A stretch of 64,000 nt of DNA, taken from contig NZ_FOOF01000007.1 of assembly GCF_900113115.1 (NCBI RefSeq), forward strand, positions 124,001 through 188,000, read 5' to 3'. Positions 46,225 through 56,833 of the stretch are shown here, in pieces. The first letter of the stretch is position 1; each line of letters opens with the position of its first letter. Source of the stretch: Duganella sp. CF458 (GTDB lineage Bacteria > Pseudomonadota > Gammaproteobacteria > Burkholderiales > Burkholderiaceae_D). Below the pieces are notes generated by a model. It did not search any database, was not told the DNA's origin, and saw only the letters and a program-made list of their open reading frames with translations. The position numbers and the translations under genes are program-made.

Positions 46225-46860
46225 ATGAAGAAAAAGTCAGACACGCCCCTGCAGGCAAAGGAATCCAACACCACCACCAAAGGATTTGAGCGCGCCAGTG
46301 CGATCCTGGAAGCGGCACGGTTGTTGCTGGCGCACGACGGTTATGCAGCGCTGGCCATGCGCAGCGTGGCGCAGCAAGTGGGCGTGAGCCTGTCGACGGT
46401 GCAGCACTATTACCCGAGCCGCGACGCCCTGATTGAAGCCCTGCTGGAGCAGACTTTCGCCCGCTACCAGGCCGGCATCGACGAACGCGTCGCCGCCACC
46501 GGCTCCGGACCGCGCGTGGAGCTGTTCGAATCGATCATCGATTACTTCCTGGCCGATCTGCGCGACCAGGTGTCAAGTGGACTGTTCTTCGAAATCGCAG
46601 CGCTGGCGAACCGTCATCCGGTCGCCACCAAGCTGTTCGACACCATGATGACCCGCGCCCGCAGGACGCTGCGCAACCTGATCCACGAAATCGACCCGGC
46701 TCTGTCGATGCAGCAGTGCGAGATCCGCGGCACGCTGATCGTGGCGCAGATGCTGGGTACCATGCTTTTCATCTCCGAAACCCGCCCGCAGCACAAAGAG
46801 CTGGAAGACCTGGCGCATGAAGCGACGCTCGCCATCACACGCATCGCTTTCGGCCGCTGA
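46225..46860 (+). CDS. TetR-family repressor of the beta-oxidation operon
   Basis: The 211-residue protein has an N-terminal TetR helix-turn-helix ('ALAMRSVAQQVGVSLSTVQH', about 45-64) and a helical ligand domain. It is divergent from the acyl-CoA dehydrogenase gene with two matching palindromes between them. The likely effector is an acyl-CoA or related metabolite, by analogy with PsrA/FadR-type TetR regulators. There is no ribosome site before ATG 46225, in line with a leaderless mRNA. Confidence 0.85.
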   Translation: MKKKSDTPLQAKESNTTTKGFERASAILEAARLLLAHDGYAALAMRSVAQQVGVSLSTVQHYYPSRDALIEALLEQTFARYQAGIDERVAATGSGPRVELFESIIDYFLADLRDQVSSGLFFEIAALANRHPVATKLFDTMMTRARRTLRNLIHEIDPALSMQQCEIRGTLIVAQMLGTMLFISETRPQHKELEDLAHEATLAITRIAFGR

Positions 46861-46878
46861 TCACATGGTTGGTTTTCG

Positions 46879-47232
46879 TTAGAAACGTGCAGCGATCGCG
46901 TTGCGTTGCTGCTCTACGGCTTTGCCATCGGCGCCGCCAACGGTGAAGTAGAGGAAAGAACCGCCCTGGATTTCGCCGCATTTCACGATAGCGCGGTTGC
47001 CGCCCAGATTTCCATACGCTGAATCATTTGCCTGCACCACATGGGTGTAATGGAGCGATTCCAGCACGAGCTTGGCCTTGTTGGCGCAACTGGCCAACGG
47101 CATATCGAGCACTTTATGATGGGACCACAGGTTGGGCGGTGCCACTGCTTCCGTGGCGACGTTCTTGCCGCCGGACTGGTGGCAAGCGGTCAATGCCAAA
47201 GCGACGAGAAGGACTGCAGGGTATTGGGTCAT
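46879..47232 (-). CDS. Small lipoprotein of unknown function
   Basis: The 117-residue product has a lipoprotein signal peptide with lipobox 'ALTAC' (lipidated Cys near residue 17). The mature part holds two further cysteines ('LASCANKA' and 'VKCGEIQGG') that could form a disulfide. ATG 47232 is chosen to start the signal peptide; an open frame runs further upstream without one. I do not recognise a family. Confidence 0.65.
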   Translation of the reverse strand: MTQYPAVLLVALALTACHQSGGKNVATEAVAPPNLWSHHKVLDMPLASCANKAKLVLESLHYTHVVQANDSAYGNLGGNRAIVKCGEIQGGSFLYFTVGGADGKAVEQQRNAIAARF

Positions 47233-47297
47233 GCGGAGCTTTCGTTGTAAAAAAGGATCCGCAGTATGGGTCGCCGGTTCTCCAAAATCAAGCAATT

Positions 47298-47330
47298 GCC
47301 GCGGTAATCGATGGCGTGATTTACCGCGGC
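47298..47330. terminator. Hairpin after the ureidopropionase gene
   Basis: GCCGCGGTAA (47298-47307) and TTACCGCGGC (47321-47330) form a perfect 10-bp stem with a 13-nt loop. It lies 8 nt after the stop of the pyrimidine operon (minus strand). The following tract is mixed (AATTGCTTGATTTT), so termination may be weak or Rho-assisted. Confidence 0.5.
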
Positions 47331-47337
47331 CCAGGTG

Positions 47338-48573
47338 TCACACGACGCCTGCGCGCTCAAGCATGGCGTGAAGCAGGACGTTGCAGCCGGCTTCGAGATG
47401 CTCCTTCTTTGCGTCTTCGATCTCGTTGTGGCTGATGCCATCCTTGCAGGGGACGAAAATCATGCCGGCTGGGGCGACGCGGGCGGCGTAGATGGCGTCA
47501 TGACCGGCGCCGGAGACCACGTCCATCGTGGAGTAGCCTAGTTTATCGGTCGCCTTGCGCACGGCACCAACGCAATCCGGATGGAACGGGCATGGCGGAT
47601 AGTAGGACACGCGCTCGATCTTGACCGGCAGGCCGGTTTCGGCGGAGGTCTTGTCGATGAAGGCCAGCATGTCTTCGTGCATCTTGTTCAGCAGCTCGTC
47701 ATTCACATTGCGCAGGTCGATGCTGAATTTGACCTCCCCGGGAATCACGTTGCGGCTGTTGGGGAAGACCTGCATCATGCCGACCGTGCCGCGTCCATAA
47801 GGTGGGTAGCGGTTGGCGATGGCGACGACTTCGGGAATGATCTGGGCTGCGACCTGCATCGCATCCTTACGCAAGTGCATCGGGGTCGGTCCGGCGTGTG
47901 CTTCCATGCCGGTCACGGTGCAGTCGTACCAGGAAAGGCCCATCACGGCAGGCACTACCCCGATCACCTTGTCTGCGTCCTCCAGCACAGGGCCTTGCTC
48001 GATGTGCGTTTCGAAGTAGGCGCCGATAGGGTGCTGGCCGGGCACTTCATCACCCTTGTAGCCGATGCGTTCAAGCTCCTCGCCTACCGTTTTGCCCTCG
48101 GTGTCTTTAGCGGCGTAGGCATGTTCCAGCGTGAAGGCGCCGCAGAACACGCCCGAGCCCATCATCACCGGCACAAAGCGCGATCCTTCCTCGTTGGTCC
48201 AGAATGCGACTTCGATTGGCGCGCGTGTTTTGATGCCTTTGTCGTTCAGGGTGCGGACTACTTCCAGGCCTGCCAGCACGCCGTAGTTTCCATCGAACTT
48301 CCCGCCCGTAGGCTGGGTGTCGATATGGCTGCCCGTCATGATCGGCGGCAGCGTGTTGTCTTCGCCGTCGCGGCGCATGAAGACATTTCCTATCTGGTCG
48401 ACCGTGATCGACAGTCCGGCATCGCGCGCCCAACCTGTCACCAGGTCGCGGCCCTGCTTATCAAGGTCGGTCAGGGTCAAGCGCTTGACGCCCCCTTTCG
48501 GGGTGGCGCCTATCTTGGCCAGCTCCATCAGCGAATCCCACAGGCGGTCGCTGTTAATGCGTAGATCGCTCAT
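47338..48573 (-). CDS. Beta-ureidopropionase / N-carbamoyl-beta-alanine amidohydrolase
   Basis: The 411-residue M20-family zinc hydrolase has metal ligands in 'GSHIDTQPTGGKFDGNYG', 'TNEEGSRF', 'HIEQGPVLED' and 'ISHNEIED'. Closely related enzymes cut N-carbamoyl amino acids or allantoate; here the operon with dihydropyrimidinase and PreTA fixes the role as hydrolysis of N-carbamoyl-beta-alanine to beta-alanine, CO2 and ammonia. It is the last gene of the pyrimidine operon. Confidence 0.88.
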   Translation of the reverse strand: MSDLRINSDRLWDSLMELAKIGATPKGGVKRLTLTDLDKQGRDLVTGWARDAGLSITVDQIGNVFMRRDGEDNTLPPIMTGSHIDTQPTGGKFDGNYGVLAGLEVVRTLNDKGIKTRAPIEVAFWTNEEGSRFVPVMMGSGVFCGAFTLEHAYAAKDTEGKTVGEELERIGYKGDEVPGQHPIGAYFETHIEQGPVLEDADKVIGVVPAVMGLSWYDCTVTGMEAHAGPTPMHLRKDAMQVAAQIIPEVVAIANRYPPYGRGTVGMMQVFPNSRNVIPGEVKFSIDLRNVNDELLNKMHEDMLAFIDKTSAETGLPVKIERVSYYPPCPFHPDCVGAVRKATDKLGYSTMDVVSGAGHDAIYAARVAPAGMIFVPCKDGISHNEIEDAKKEHLEAGCNVLLHAMLERAGVV

Positions 48574-48583
48574 GATGCACTCC

Positions 48584-49978
<1,395 letters not shown>

Positions 49979-51457
49979 TTACGCTTTCTCCGGAATCGGT
50001 GGTTGCACGGCCTTGGCCGCCCTGCCCTTCATCAAGATGCCGTACACCAGCGCCGCAATCGCGATGCCGACGAACCATGCATAGGTATAAATCAGCTTGA
50101 AGCCCTCACCCACATCGCCGAACGATGCCGGGAAGGCGGCATTCAGGAAGCCTGGCACGTTGGGCGCCACGCCGAACGCAAAGGCCAGCAAGGCGGCGGA
50201 GTTCCAACCGTTGGTGTAGCTGTATTCGCCGTTGTCGACATACAGCGCGCCAACGTTCAACTCGGTCTTGCGAATCAGGTAGTAATCGACGATCAGCACG
50301 CCCGCGATCGGACCGAGCAAGGCCGAATAGCCAATCAGCCAGGTAAAGATATAGCCTTGGGTGGTCTCCAGCAGCTTCCAGGGCATCATCGCCAGTGCAA
50401 TGCCAGCCGTGATGTAGCCGCCGGTGCGGTAGGAGATGTGCTTTGGCGCCAGCGCGGAAAAGTCATACGCAGGACCAACGAGGTTAGCCGCCAGGTTGAC
50501 CGAGATGGTGTCGATCAGCAGAACGATCAGCGCCACCAGCACGGCAATACCGGTCATGCGGCTGGCCAGGTCGACCGGATCCCAGATCGCTTTGCCGTAC
50601 AGGACGACGGTCGCCGAGGTGACGATCACCGCCAGCGCCGCCAGCAAGCCCATAGGCACCGGCAGGCCGACCGACTGCCCCAGCACCTGGTCGCGCTGCG
50701 TCTTTGCGAAGCGGGTGAAGTCCGGGATGTTCAACGCCAGCGTGGCCCAGAAGCCGATCATCGCCGTCAGCGAAGGCCAGAACGTCGGCCAGAACTGCCC
50801 GGCCTTCTTTCCGCCCTCAACGAATTGCGATGGCTGTTCCAGCAGGGTTCCGAAGCCGCCGGCCTTCTGGTACACCCAGCCAAGCAGCACGAAGCAGATG
50901 ATGATCTTCAGCGGCGCGGTATAGGTTTCCAGTTTGCGGATCGCATCCATGCCGTGCACGATGTACCAGAACTGGATCGCCCAGAAGGCTATAAAGCAAA
51001 GCAGCTGTGCGCCATTGATGCCAAGGCCGCCGATCTTCGCGCCGCCGATATCCCCGCCCATCATCACACCCAGCAGCGTATAGATCATCTGCCCGCCGAA
51101 CCAGGTCTGGATACCGTACCAGCCGCAGGCCACAATGGCCCGCATCAGCGCCGGCAGCCGCGCGCCGGACGTGCCGAACGAGGCGCGCGCCAGCACGGCG
51201 TATGGAATGCCGTACTTGGTGCCGGCATGCCCGATCAGCAGCATCGGCAACAACACAATGGTGTTGGCAAGGAAGACGGTGAGGACAGCCTGTCCCGCCG
51301 ACATGCCGCCCTCAATCAGGCTGGCGGCCAGCGTGTAAGCGGGGATGCACATGACCATCCCAACCCAGAGTGCAGCGAAGTGATACCAGCGCCAGGTGCG
51401 CTGCGATTCATTGGTCGGGGCCAGGTCTTCGTTCCACAGCTGGGAGTTGTCACTCAT
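49979..51457 (-). CDS. NCS1-family nucleobase:cation symporter
   Basis: The 492-residue protein has 12 predicted helices. Signatures include 'WVGMVMCIPAYTLAASLIEG', 'GIPYAVLARASFGTSGARLP' and 'FWATLALNIPDFTRFAKTQ' of the Mhp1/NCS1 family. In this operon uracil, thymine or their dihydro forms are the expected cargo; hydantoin-type substrates are possible. ATG 51457 is preceded by AAGGAG and overlaps preA by ATGA. Confidence 0.9.
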   Translation of the reverse strand: MSDNSQLWNEDLAPTNESQRTWRWYHFAALWVGMVMCIPAYTLAASLIEGGMSAGQAVLTVFLANTIVLLPMLLIGHAGTKYGIPYAVLARASFGTSGARLPALMRAIVACGWYGIQTWFGGQMIYTLLGVMMGGDIGGAKIGGLGINGAQLLCFIAFWAIQFWYIVHGMDAIRKLETYTAPLKIIICFVLLGWVYQKAGGFGTLLEQPSQFVEGGKKAGQFWPTFWPSLTAMIGFWATLALNIPDFTRFAKTQRDQVLGQSVGLPVPMGLLAALAVIVTSATVVLYGKAIWDPVDLASRMTGIAVLVALIVLLIDTISVNLAANLVGPAYDFSALAPKHISYRTGGYITAGIALAMMPWKLLETTQGYIFTWLIGYSALLGPIAGVLIVDYYLIRKTELNVGALYVDNGEYSYTNGWNSAALLAFAFGVAPNVPGFLNAAFPASFGDVGEGFKLIYTYAWFVGIAIAALVYGILMKGRAAKAVQPPIPEKA

Positions 51458-52740
51458 GCAGTCTCCTTGATTTCGGCGCGGGGATTGCGTGGATCCTGCG
51501 TCCAGTTCATGTAAGGTTTGCCCGTTGGGACTGCGACCATCGTAATACAACCTTGCACCGGACAGGTAATTTCGCACAGGTTGCAGCCGACGCATTCCTC
51601 GTCGTTGACCTTGTAGGTACGCGTGCCGGTGGCTTCGTTCACCAGTTGGAAGATGGACTGGTGCGACGTATCCTCGCAAGCCACATAGCAGCGGCCGCAC
51701 TTGATACAGTCGTCCTGGTTGATGTGCGCGATGGACTTGTAGTTCATGTCCAGGAACTTCCAGTCCGTGGTGTTTGCCACTGCCTTGCCCATGAAGTCGT
51801 CCAGCGTCTGGTAGCCTTTGGAATCCATCCAGCGCTCCAGGCCATCCTTCATCTCCTGCACGATGCGGAAGCCATGCAGCATCGCTGCAGTGCACACCTG
51901 CACACAGCCTGCGCCCAGCGCGATGAATTCAGCAGCATCCTTCCAGTTGCCGATGCCGCCGATGCCGGAGATCGGCAAGCCACGCGTTTCGGGGTCGCGC
52001 GCAATCTCCGCCACCATGTTCAGCGCAATCGGCTTGACGGCCGGGCCGCAATAGCCGCCATGCGTGCTGGCGCCGCCCACGTTGGGGAAGGCGACCATCT
52101 TGTCCAGGTCCAGCGAGGTGATCGAGTTGATCGTGTTGATCAGCGAAACAGCATCGGCACCGCCTGACTTGGCTGCGCGTGCCGGGCGGCGGATGTCGGT
52201 AATATTAGGCGTCAGCTTCACGATCACCGGCAGTTTGGTGTGCTTCTTGCACCACGCCGTCACCTGCTCCACATATTCAGGCACCTGGCCGACCGCGGAA
52301 CCCATGCCGCGCTCCGGCATGCCGTGTGGACAGCCGAAATTCAGTTCGATGCCATCGGCACCGGTGGCTTCCACTTTCGGCAGGATCGCGGCCCAGTAAT
52401 GTTCTTCGCAAGGCAGCATCAGCGACACCACGATGGCGCGGTCCGGCCAGGCCTTCTTCACCTCGGCGATTTCCTGGAGGTTCAGGTCCAGCGAGCGGTC
52501 GGTAATCAGCTCGATGTTATTGAAGCCGAGGACTTCACGGTTCTTGCCATAGATGGCGGAGTAGCGTGAAGACACGTTGACCGCCGGCGGATCTTCACCC
52601 AGCGTTTTCCAGACCACTCCGCCCCACCCTGCTTCGAAAGCGCGGATCACGTTGTATGCCTTATCGGTCGGCGGTGCGGAGGCGAGCCAGAATGGATTCG
52701 GCGCCTTGATGCCGCAGAAATTGACGCTCAGGTCGGCCAT
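51454..52740 (-). CDS. preA: NAD-dependent dihydropyrimidine dehydrogenase, PreA subunit
   Basis: The 428-residue catalytic subunit has an FMN-binding barrel with the active-site Cys in 'LNFGCPHGMPERGMG' and a C-terminal ferredoxin-like part with two 4Fe-4S motifs ('CIKCGRCYVAC' and 'CVGCNLCEITC'). It reduces uracil and thymine to the dihydro forms together with PreT. It overlaps preT by 1 nt. Confidence 0.95.
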   Translation of the reverse strand: MADLSVNFCGIKAPNPFWLASAPPTDKAYNVIRAFEAGWGGVVWKTLGEDPPAVNVSSRYSAIYGKNREVLGFNNIELITDRSLDLNLQEIAEVKKAWPDRAIVVSLMLPCEEHYWAAILPKVEATGADGIELNFGCPHGMPERGMGSAVGQVPEYVEQVTAWCKKHTKLPVIVKLTPNITDIRRPARAAKSGGADAVSLINTINSITSLDLDKMVAFPNVGGASTHGGYCGPAVKPIALNMVAEIARDPETRGLPISGIGGIGNWKDAAEFIALGAGCVQVCTAAMLHGFRIVQEMKDGLERWMDSKGYQTLDDFMGKAVANTTDWKFLDMNYKSIAHINQDDCIKCGRCYVACEDTSHQSIFQLVNEATGTRTYKVNDEECVGCNLCEITCPVQGCITMVAVPTGKPYMNWTQDPRNPRAEIKETA

Positions 52741-54107
52741 TATGCTGCCCCCTTCTTCGATTGAATGTCGGAATGGATTGCCATTGCGGCGCGCTTGCCG
52801 TGTTCCACGGCCTGCACGGTCAAATCCTGGCCGAGAGAGACGCAGTCGCCGCCGGCATAAATGCCCGGCAGGATTGTGCGGAAGCTGTCGTCCACATGGA
52901 TCTTGTCGCCATCGCGCTTCAACATTGCTGCCAATGGGTCGGTCAGTACGGCCGGCTCCATCGCCTGCCCTATCGCCTTGAAGATCGCATCGGCCGGCAG
53001 TTCGAAAGTAATGCCGGTGCCGATCATGCGCGTCCCCTCCATTGCGGTGCGCTCGAAGCGCATGCCGCGCACCCGGCCCGCTTCGTCCAGCAGTACTTGC
53101 TGCGGCTGCGCCCAGGTTTGCATGCGCACCTGGTTGGCCTTGGCGATGTCCTGCTCGTGATGCGTGGCGCTCATCGCATCGAAACCGCGGCGATACACCA
53201 TCGTCACTTCTTCCGCGCCCAGGCGCTGGATCTGCACTGCCATGTCGATGGCGGTATTGCCGGCGCCAATCACGATAGCGCGGCGTGGCAGCGGCAGCTT
53301 GGCAAGGTCGTCCGCCTGGCGCAGCTCGGCGATGTAGTCCACCGCCGCCATCAGTCCTGGAGCATCTTCACCGGTCAAGCCCAGCGCACGGCTGGCGCCT
53401 AGGCCGAGCCCGAGGAAGACTGCGTCGTATTGCGCGTGGAGGTCTTTCAGGTGCAGGTTAGCGCCCAGCTTCTGGCCGTGGCGCACCTCGATGCCGCCGA
53501 TCCCCAACAGGAAGTCGACTTCCTTTTGAGCGAAATTGTCGGTCAGCTTGTATTTCGCTATGCCGTACTCATTCAGCCCGCCCGATTTCTCGTGCGCCTC
53601 GTAGATCACGACATCGTTGCCCAGCATGGCCAGGCGATGCGCGCAGGACAGGCCCGCCGGCCCTGCGCCGACAACGGCCACTTTCCTGCCGGTCGATGGA
53701 GCGCGCTTGAAAGGGTGGCCGTCCAGCGTGGCGTTATCGAGCGCGAAGCGTTGCAACAGGCCGATCTTGACCGGCTGGCCTTCCGCATCGTGGTTGCGCA
53801 CGCAGGCGTCCTCGCACAGGATCTCGGTCGGGCAGACGCGAGAGCAGCTGCCGCCCAGGATGTTCTGCTGCAGGATCGTGACGGCAGCGCCGTTCACGTT
53901 CTTATCGTGGATGTTGCGAATGAAGCTCGCAACGTCGATGCCGGTCGGGCAGATGCGCGTACACGGCGCGTCGTAGCAATATAGGCAACGCGCGCTTTCA
54001 ATAGCAGCCTGGCGCCCATTCAGGGGTGGCGCCAGGTCGGTGAAATGACCGGCCAGCTCTTCGTTCGTGGCTTTCGGCTGCGGTATGTATTTGAGTGACT
54101 CGATCAT
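52740..54107 (-). CDS. preT: NAD-dependent dihydropyrimidine dehydrogenase, PreT subunit
   Basis: The 455-residue flavoprotein has an N-terminal iron-sulfur region ('CLYCYDAPCTRICPTGID' and a second cluster with 'CSRVCPTEILCEDAC') and FAD and NAD(P)H sites ('VAVVGAGPAGLSCA' and 'AIVIGAGNTAIDMA'). It moves electrons between NADH and PreA. ATG 54107 is preferred as it lies 9 nt after GAGG; the ATG at 54116 would abut that site. Confidence 0.93.
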   Translation of the reverse strand: MIESLKYIPQPKATNEELAGHFTDLAPPLNGRQAAIESARCLYCYDAPCTRICPTGIDVASFIRNIHDKNVNGAAVTILQQNILGGSCSRVCPTEILCEDACVRNHDAEGQPVKIGLLQRFALDNATLDGHPFKRAPSTGRKVAVVGAGPAGLSCAHRLAMLGNDVVIYEAHEKSGGLNEYGIAKYKLTDNFAQKEVDFLLGIGGIEVRHGQKLGANLHLKDLHAQYDAVFLGLGLGASRALGLTGEDAPGLMAAVDYIAELRQADDLAKLPLPRRAIVIGAGNTAIDMAVQIQRLGAEEVTMVYRRGFDAMSATHHEQDIAKANQVRMQTWAQPQQVLLDEAGRVRGMRFERTAMEGTRMIGTGITFELPADAIFKAIGQAMEPAVLTDPLAAMLKRDGDKIHVDDSFRTILPGIYAGGDCVSLGQDLTVQAVEHGKRAAMAIHSDIQSKKGAA

Positions 54108-54118
54108 TGGTTCCATCC

Positions 54119-55621
54119 TCACTTCATTTGTGGGAAAGCAAACTGTGCGCCAGCACTTGCCGTATTTGGCCAGCGCTCCATCACGGCCTTGTGGCGGGTG
54201 TAGAAACGCACGCCCTCCGGACCATAGGCGTGGTGATCGCCAAACAGGCTGCGCTTCCAGCCGCCGAAGCTATTGAAGGCCATCGGCACCGGCAGCGGCA
54301 CGTTGACGCCGACCATGCCGACCTGGATCTGGCGTACGAATTCGCGCGCCACGCCTCCATCACGCGTGAAGACAGCGACGCCGTTGCCGTACTCGTTCTT
54401 GTTAATCAGCTCGACTGCCGTGCCAACGTCCGGCAGGCGCACCATGCACAGCACGGGGCCGAAGATCTCTTCCTTGTAGATGGTCATGTCAGGCGTGACG
54501 TGGTCGAACAGCGTGCCGCCGATGAAGAAGCCGTTCGGGCGGTCGGCAACCTGGTAGTTGCGGCCATCGACCACCAGGGTCGCGCCCTGCTCCACGCCTT
54601 CGCCAATCAGGCGCTCGATACGCTGCTTGGCGGCCGACGTGACGACCGGCCCCATTTCCGCATCGGACGCCATGCCGTCGCGCACTTTCAGTGCAGCGGT
54701 GCGCTCTTTCAGTGCATTCAGCAGCTTGTCGCCCGCATCCCCGACCGCCGCGACAACGGAGATCGCCATGCAGCGCTCCCCAGCCGATCCGAAGGCCGCG
54801 CCCATCAGCGCGTCGACGGCCATGTCCATGTCGGCGTCCGGCATCACCACCATATGGTTCTTGGCGCCGCCCAGCGCTTGCACGCGCTTGCCGTGCTGCG
54901 AGCCGCGCGAATAGATGTACTCCGCGATCGGCGTCGAGCCAACGAAGCTGACCGCCTGCACGACCGGGTGATCCAGCAGCGCGTCAACCGCTACTTTGTC
55001 GCCCTGCACGACGTTGAACACCCCGTCCGGCAGGCCGGCTTCCTTCAGCAGGCGCGCGTGCAGCAACGACGGTGAAGGATCGCGTTCGGAAGGCTTGAGA
55101 ATGAATGTATTGCCGCAGGCGATCGCGATGGGGAACATCCACATCGGCACCATCACAGGGAAATTGAACGGCGTGATGCCGGCCACCACGCCCAGCGGCA
55201 TGCGCATCGACCAGGCGTCGATGCCGCGTGCGATCTGGTCGGTGTACTCTCCCTTCATCAGCTGCGGGATGCCGACCGCGAATTCCACCATCTCGATACC
55301 ACGCGCCACTTCACCCTTGGCGTCCGCGAACGTCTTGCCATGTTCGCGCGTCAGCATGGCGGCGAATTCCTCGGTGTGCTGGTGGCACAGCTCGAGATAC
55401 TTGAACAGCACGCGCGCACGGGTCAACGGCGGCGTGTTGGACCAGGCCGGGAAAGCCGCCTCCGCAGCGCGCACGGCCGCATCGACTTCATCCACCGTGC
55501 CTAGCGCCACGCGGGCTACCGGCTCGCCCAGCGCCGGATTGAAAACGTCGCCATAGCGCCCGCCGGCCGTATCGACCTTGGCGCCGTTGATAAAGTGGGT
55601 AATGGTATCGAGATTGCTCAT
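54119..55621 (-). CDS. mmsA: CoA-acylating (methyl)malonate-semialdehyde dehydrogenase
   Basis: The 500-residue aldehyde dehydrogenase has '[20 protein letters not shown]', the NAD-site '[13 protein letters not shown]' and the catalytic Cys in '[10 protein letters not shown]' (near 285), typical of MmsA. It turns malonate semialdehyde (from beta-alanine) into acetyl-CoA, or methylmalonate semialdehyde (from thymine) into propionyl-CoA, with loss of CO2. It lies between ald and preT in the operon and closes the route. Confidence 0.93.
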   Translation of the reverse strand: MSNLDTITHFINGAKVDTAGGRYGDVFNPALGEPVARVALGTVDEVDAAVRAAEAAFPAWSNTPPLTRARVLFKYLELCHQHTEEFAAMLTREHGKTFADAKGEVARGIEMVEFAVGIPQLMKGEYTDQIARGIDAWSMRMPLGVVAGITPFNFPVMVPMWMFPIAIACGNTFILKPSERDPSPSLLHARLLKEAGLPDGVFNVVQGDKVAVDALLDHPVVQAVSFVGSTPIAEYIYSRGSQHGKRVQALGGAKNHMVVMPDADMDMAVDALMGAAFGSAGERCMAISVVAAVGDAGDKLLNALKERTAALKVRDGMASDAEMGPVVTSAAKQRIERLIGEGVEQGATLVVDGRNYQVADRPNGFFIGGTLFDHVTPDMTIYKEEIFGPVLCMVRLPDVGTAVELINKNEYGNGVAVFTRDGGVAREFVRQIQVGMVGVNVPLPVPMAFNSFGGWKRSLFGDHHAYGPEGVRFYTRHKAVMERWPNTASAGAQFAFPQMK

Positions 55622-55636
55622 TTCAAGCCCTGAGGA

Positions 55637-56752
55637 TTAGGCCAGCAGCGATTCCGCCGGCACGTAGGTATAGCCAAGGTCGTGCGCCACCGCTTCATAG
55701 GTGACGTGGCCCTGGCAGACGTTAAGTCCATTGCGCAGGTGCGGGTTGGCCTTCATGGCCTTGGCCCAGCCCTTGTCGGCCAGCGCGACCGCATGGCCGA
55801 TGGTGGCGTTGTTCAGCGCAAAGGTGGAGGTACGGGCAACCGCGCCCGGCATATTGGCGACGCAGTAGTGCACTACGCCGTCGACGATGAAGGTCGGGCT
55901 TTCGTGCGTGGTGGCGTGCGAAGTTTCAAAGCAGCCACCCTGGTCGATGGCCACGTCGACCACCACCGAGCCTTGCTTCATGCGCGACACCATGCTGCGC
56001 GTGACCAGTTTCGGCGCCGCGGCGCCGGGCACCAGCACGCCGCCGATCACCAGGTCGGCATCGGTCACCGCATCGTCGATGGTGTGGGCGTTGGAGAACA
56101 TGGTCTGGATGCGGTTGCCGAACACCAGGTCAAGCTGGCGCAGGCGGTCGACGTTCTTGTCGAGCACCGTCACGCGCGCGCCCATGCCGACCGCAATCTG
56201 CAGCGCATTGGTGCCGACCACGCCGGCCCCGATGATCGCCACGTGGCCCGGCGCCACGCCAGGCACGCCGCCCAGCAGTAGGCCCATGCCGCCCTTGGAT
56301 TTTTCAAGATGGGCAGCGCCAGCCTGGATCGACATGCGCCCTGCCACTTCGCTCATCGGCGCGAGCAGCGGCAAACCGCCGTTCGCGCCGGTGATGGTTT
56401 CATACGCAATGCAGACCGCGCCGGATTTCACCAGCGCCTTGGTCTGCTCTGGATCGGGAGCCAGGTGCAGGTAGGTGTAAAGAATCTGGTTCTCGCGCAG
56501 CATCGCGCATTCCTGCGGCTGCGGCTCCTTTACTTTGACGATCATATCGGCCTTGGCGAAGATTTCCTCCGCGGTCGGGATGATCGTGGCGCCGGAGCCC
56601 ACATACATTTCGTCGGTCAGACCGATTGCAGCGCCCGCGTTGTGTTGCACCAGGACCTGGTGCCCGCGGAGTGTCAGTTCCTTTACGCTGGCCGGGGTAA
56701 GGCCAACGCGCGATTCCTGATTCTTGATTTCCTTCGGTACGCCTACCAACAT
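55637..56752 (-). CDS. ald: Alanine dehydrogenase
   Basis: The 371-residue enzyme has the substrate Lys in 'MIVKVKEPQPQE', the catalytic His in 'LYTYLHLAPD' and the nucleotide site 'IIGAGVVGTNALQIAVGMG'. It oxidises L-alanine to pyruvate and ammonia. Within this operon it would regenerate the pyruvate consumed by the beta-alanine:pyruvate aminotransferase, freeing the nitrogen as ammonia. AAGGAG upstream of ATG 56752 decides the start. A long hairpin precedes it. Confidence 0.93.
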   Translation of the reverse strand: MLVGVPKEIKNQESRVGLTPASVKELTLRGHQVLVQHNAGAAIGLTDEMYVGSGATIIPTAEEIFAKADMIVKVKEPQPQECAMLRENQILYTYLHLAPDPEQTKALVKSGAVCIAYETITGANGGLPLLAPMSEVAGRMSIQAGAAHLEKSKGGMGLLLGGVPGVAPGHVAIIGAGVVGTNALQIAVGMGARVTVLDKNVDRLRQLDLVFGNRIQTMFSNAHTIDDAVTDADLVIGGVLVPGAAAPKLVTRSMVSRMKQGSVVVDVAIDQGGCFETSHATTHESPTFIVDGVVHYCVANMPGAVARTSTFALNNATIGHAVALADKGWAKAMKANPHLRNGLNVCQGHVTYEAVAHDLGYTYVPAESLLA

Positions 56753-56780
56753 GGTTCGTCTCCTTTGGTTGTTGTATTTA

Positions 56781-56833
56781 AAACCGGTAAACCAGGGTAC
56801 GACCCATAGGGTCGGACCCAGGTTTACCGGTTT
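56781..56833. terminator. Long hairpin between the aminotransferase gene and ald
   Basis: AAACCGGTAAACC (56781-56793) and GGTTTACCGGTTT (56821-56833) form a perfect 13-bp stem, with inner pairs GGGT/ACCC and GACCC/GGGTC around ATA. In the minus-strand RNA it is followed by UUAAAUAC. It starts at the aminotransferase stop codon and could partly terminate or stabilise the upstream mRNA. Its inner part resembles the GGGTGTGACCCC core of the repeat at 3463-3563. Confidence 0.7.

Noticed and set aside
47338-48573. The M20 hydrolase as a second allantoate amidohydrolase
   Set aside because: Motifs alone do not separate the two families, but its operon makes N-carbamoyl-beta-alanine the substrate, and a dedicated AllC domain is present at 38788-40542.
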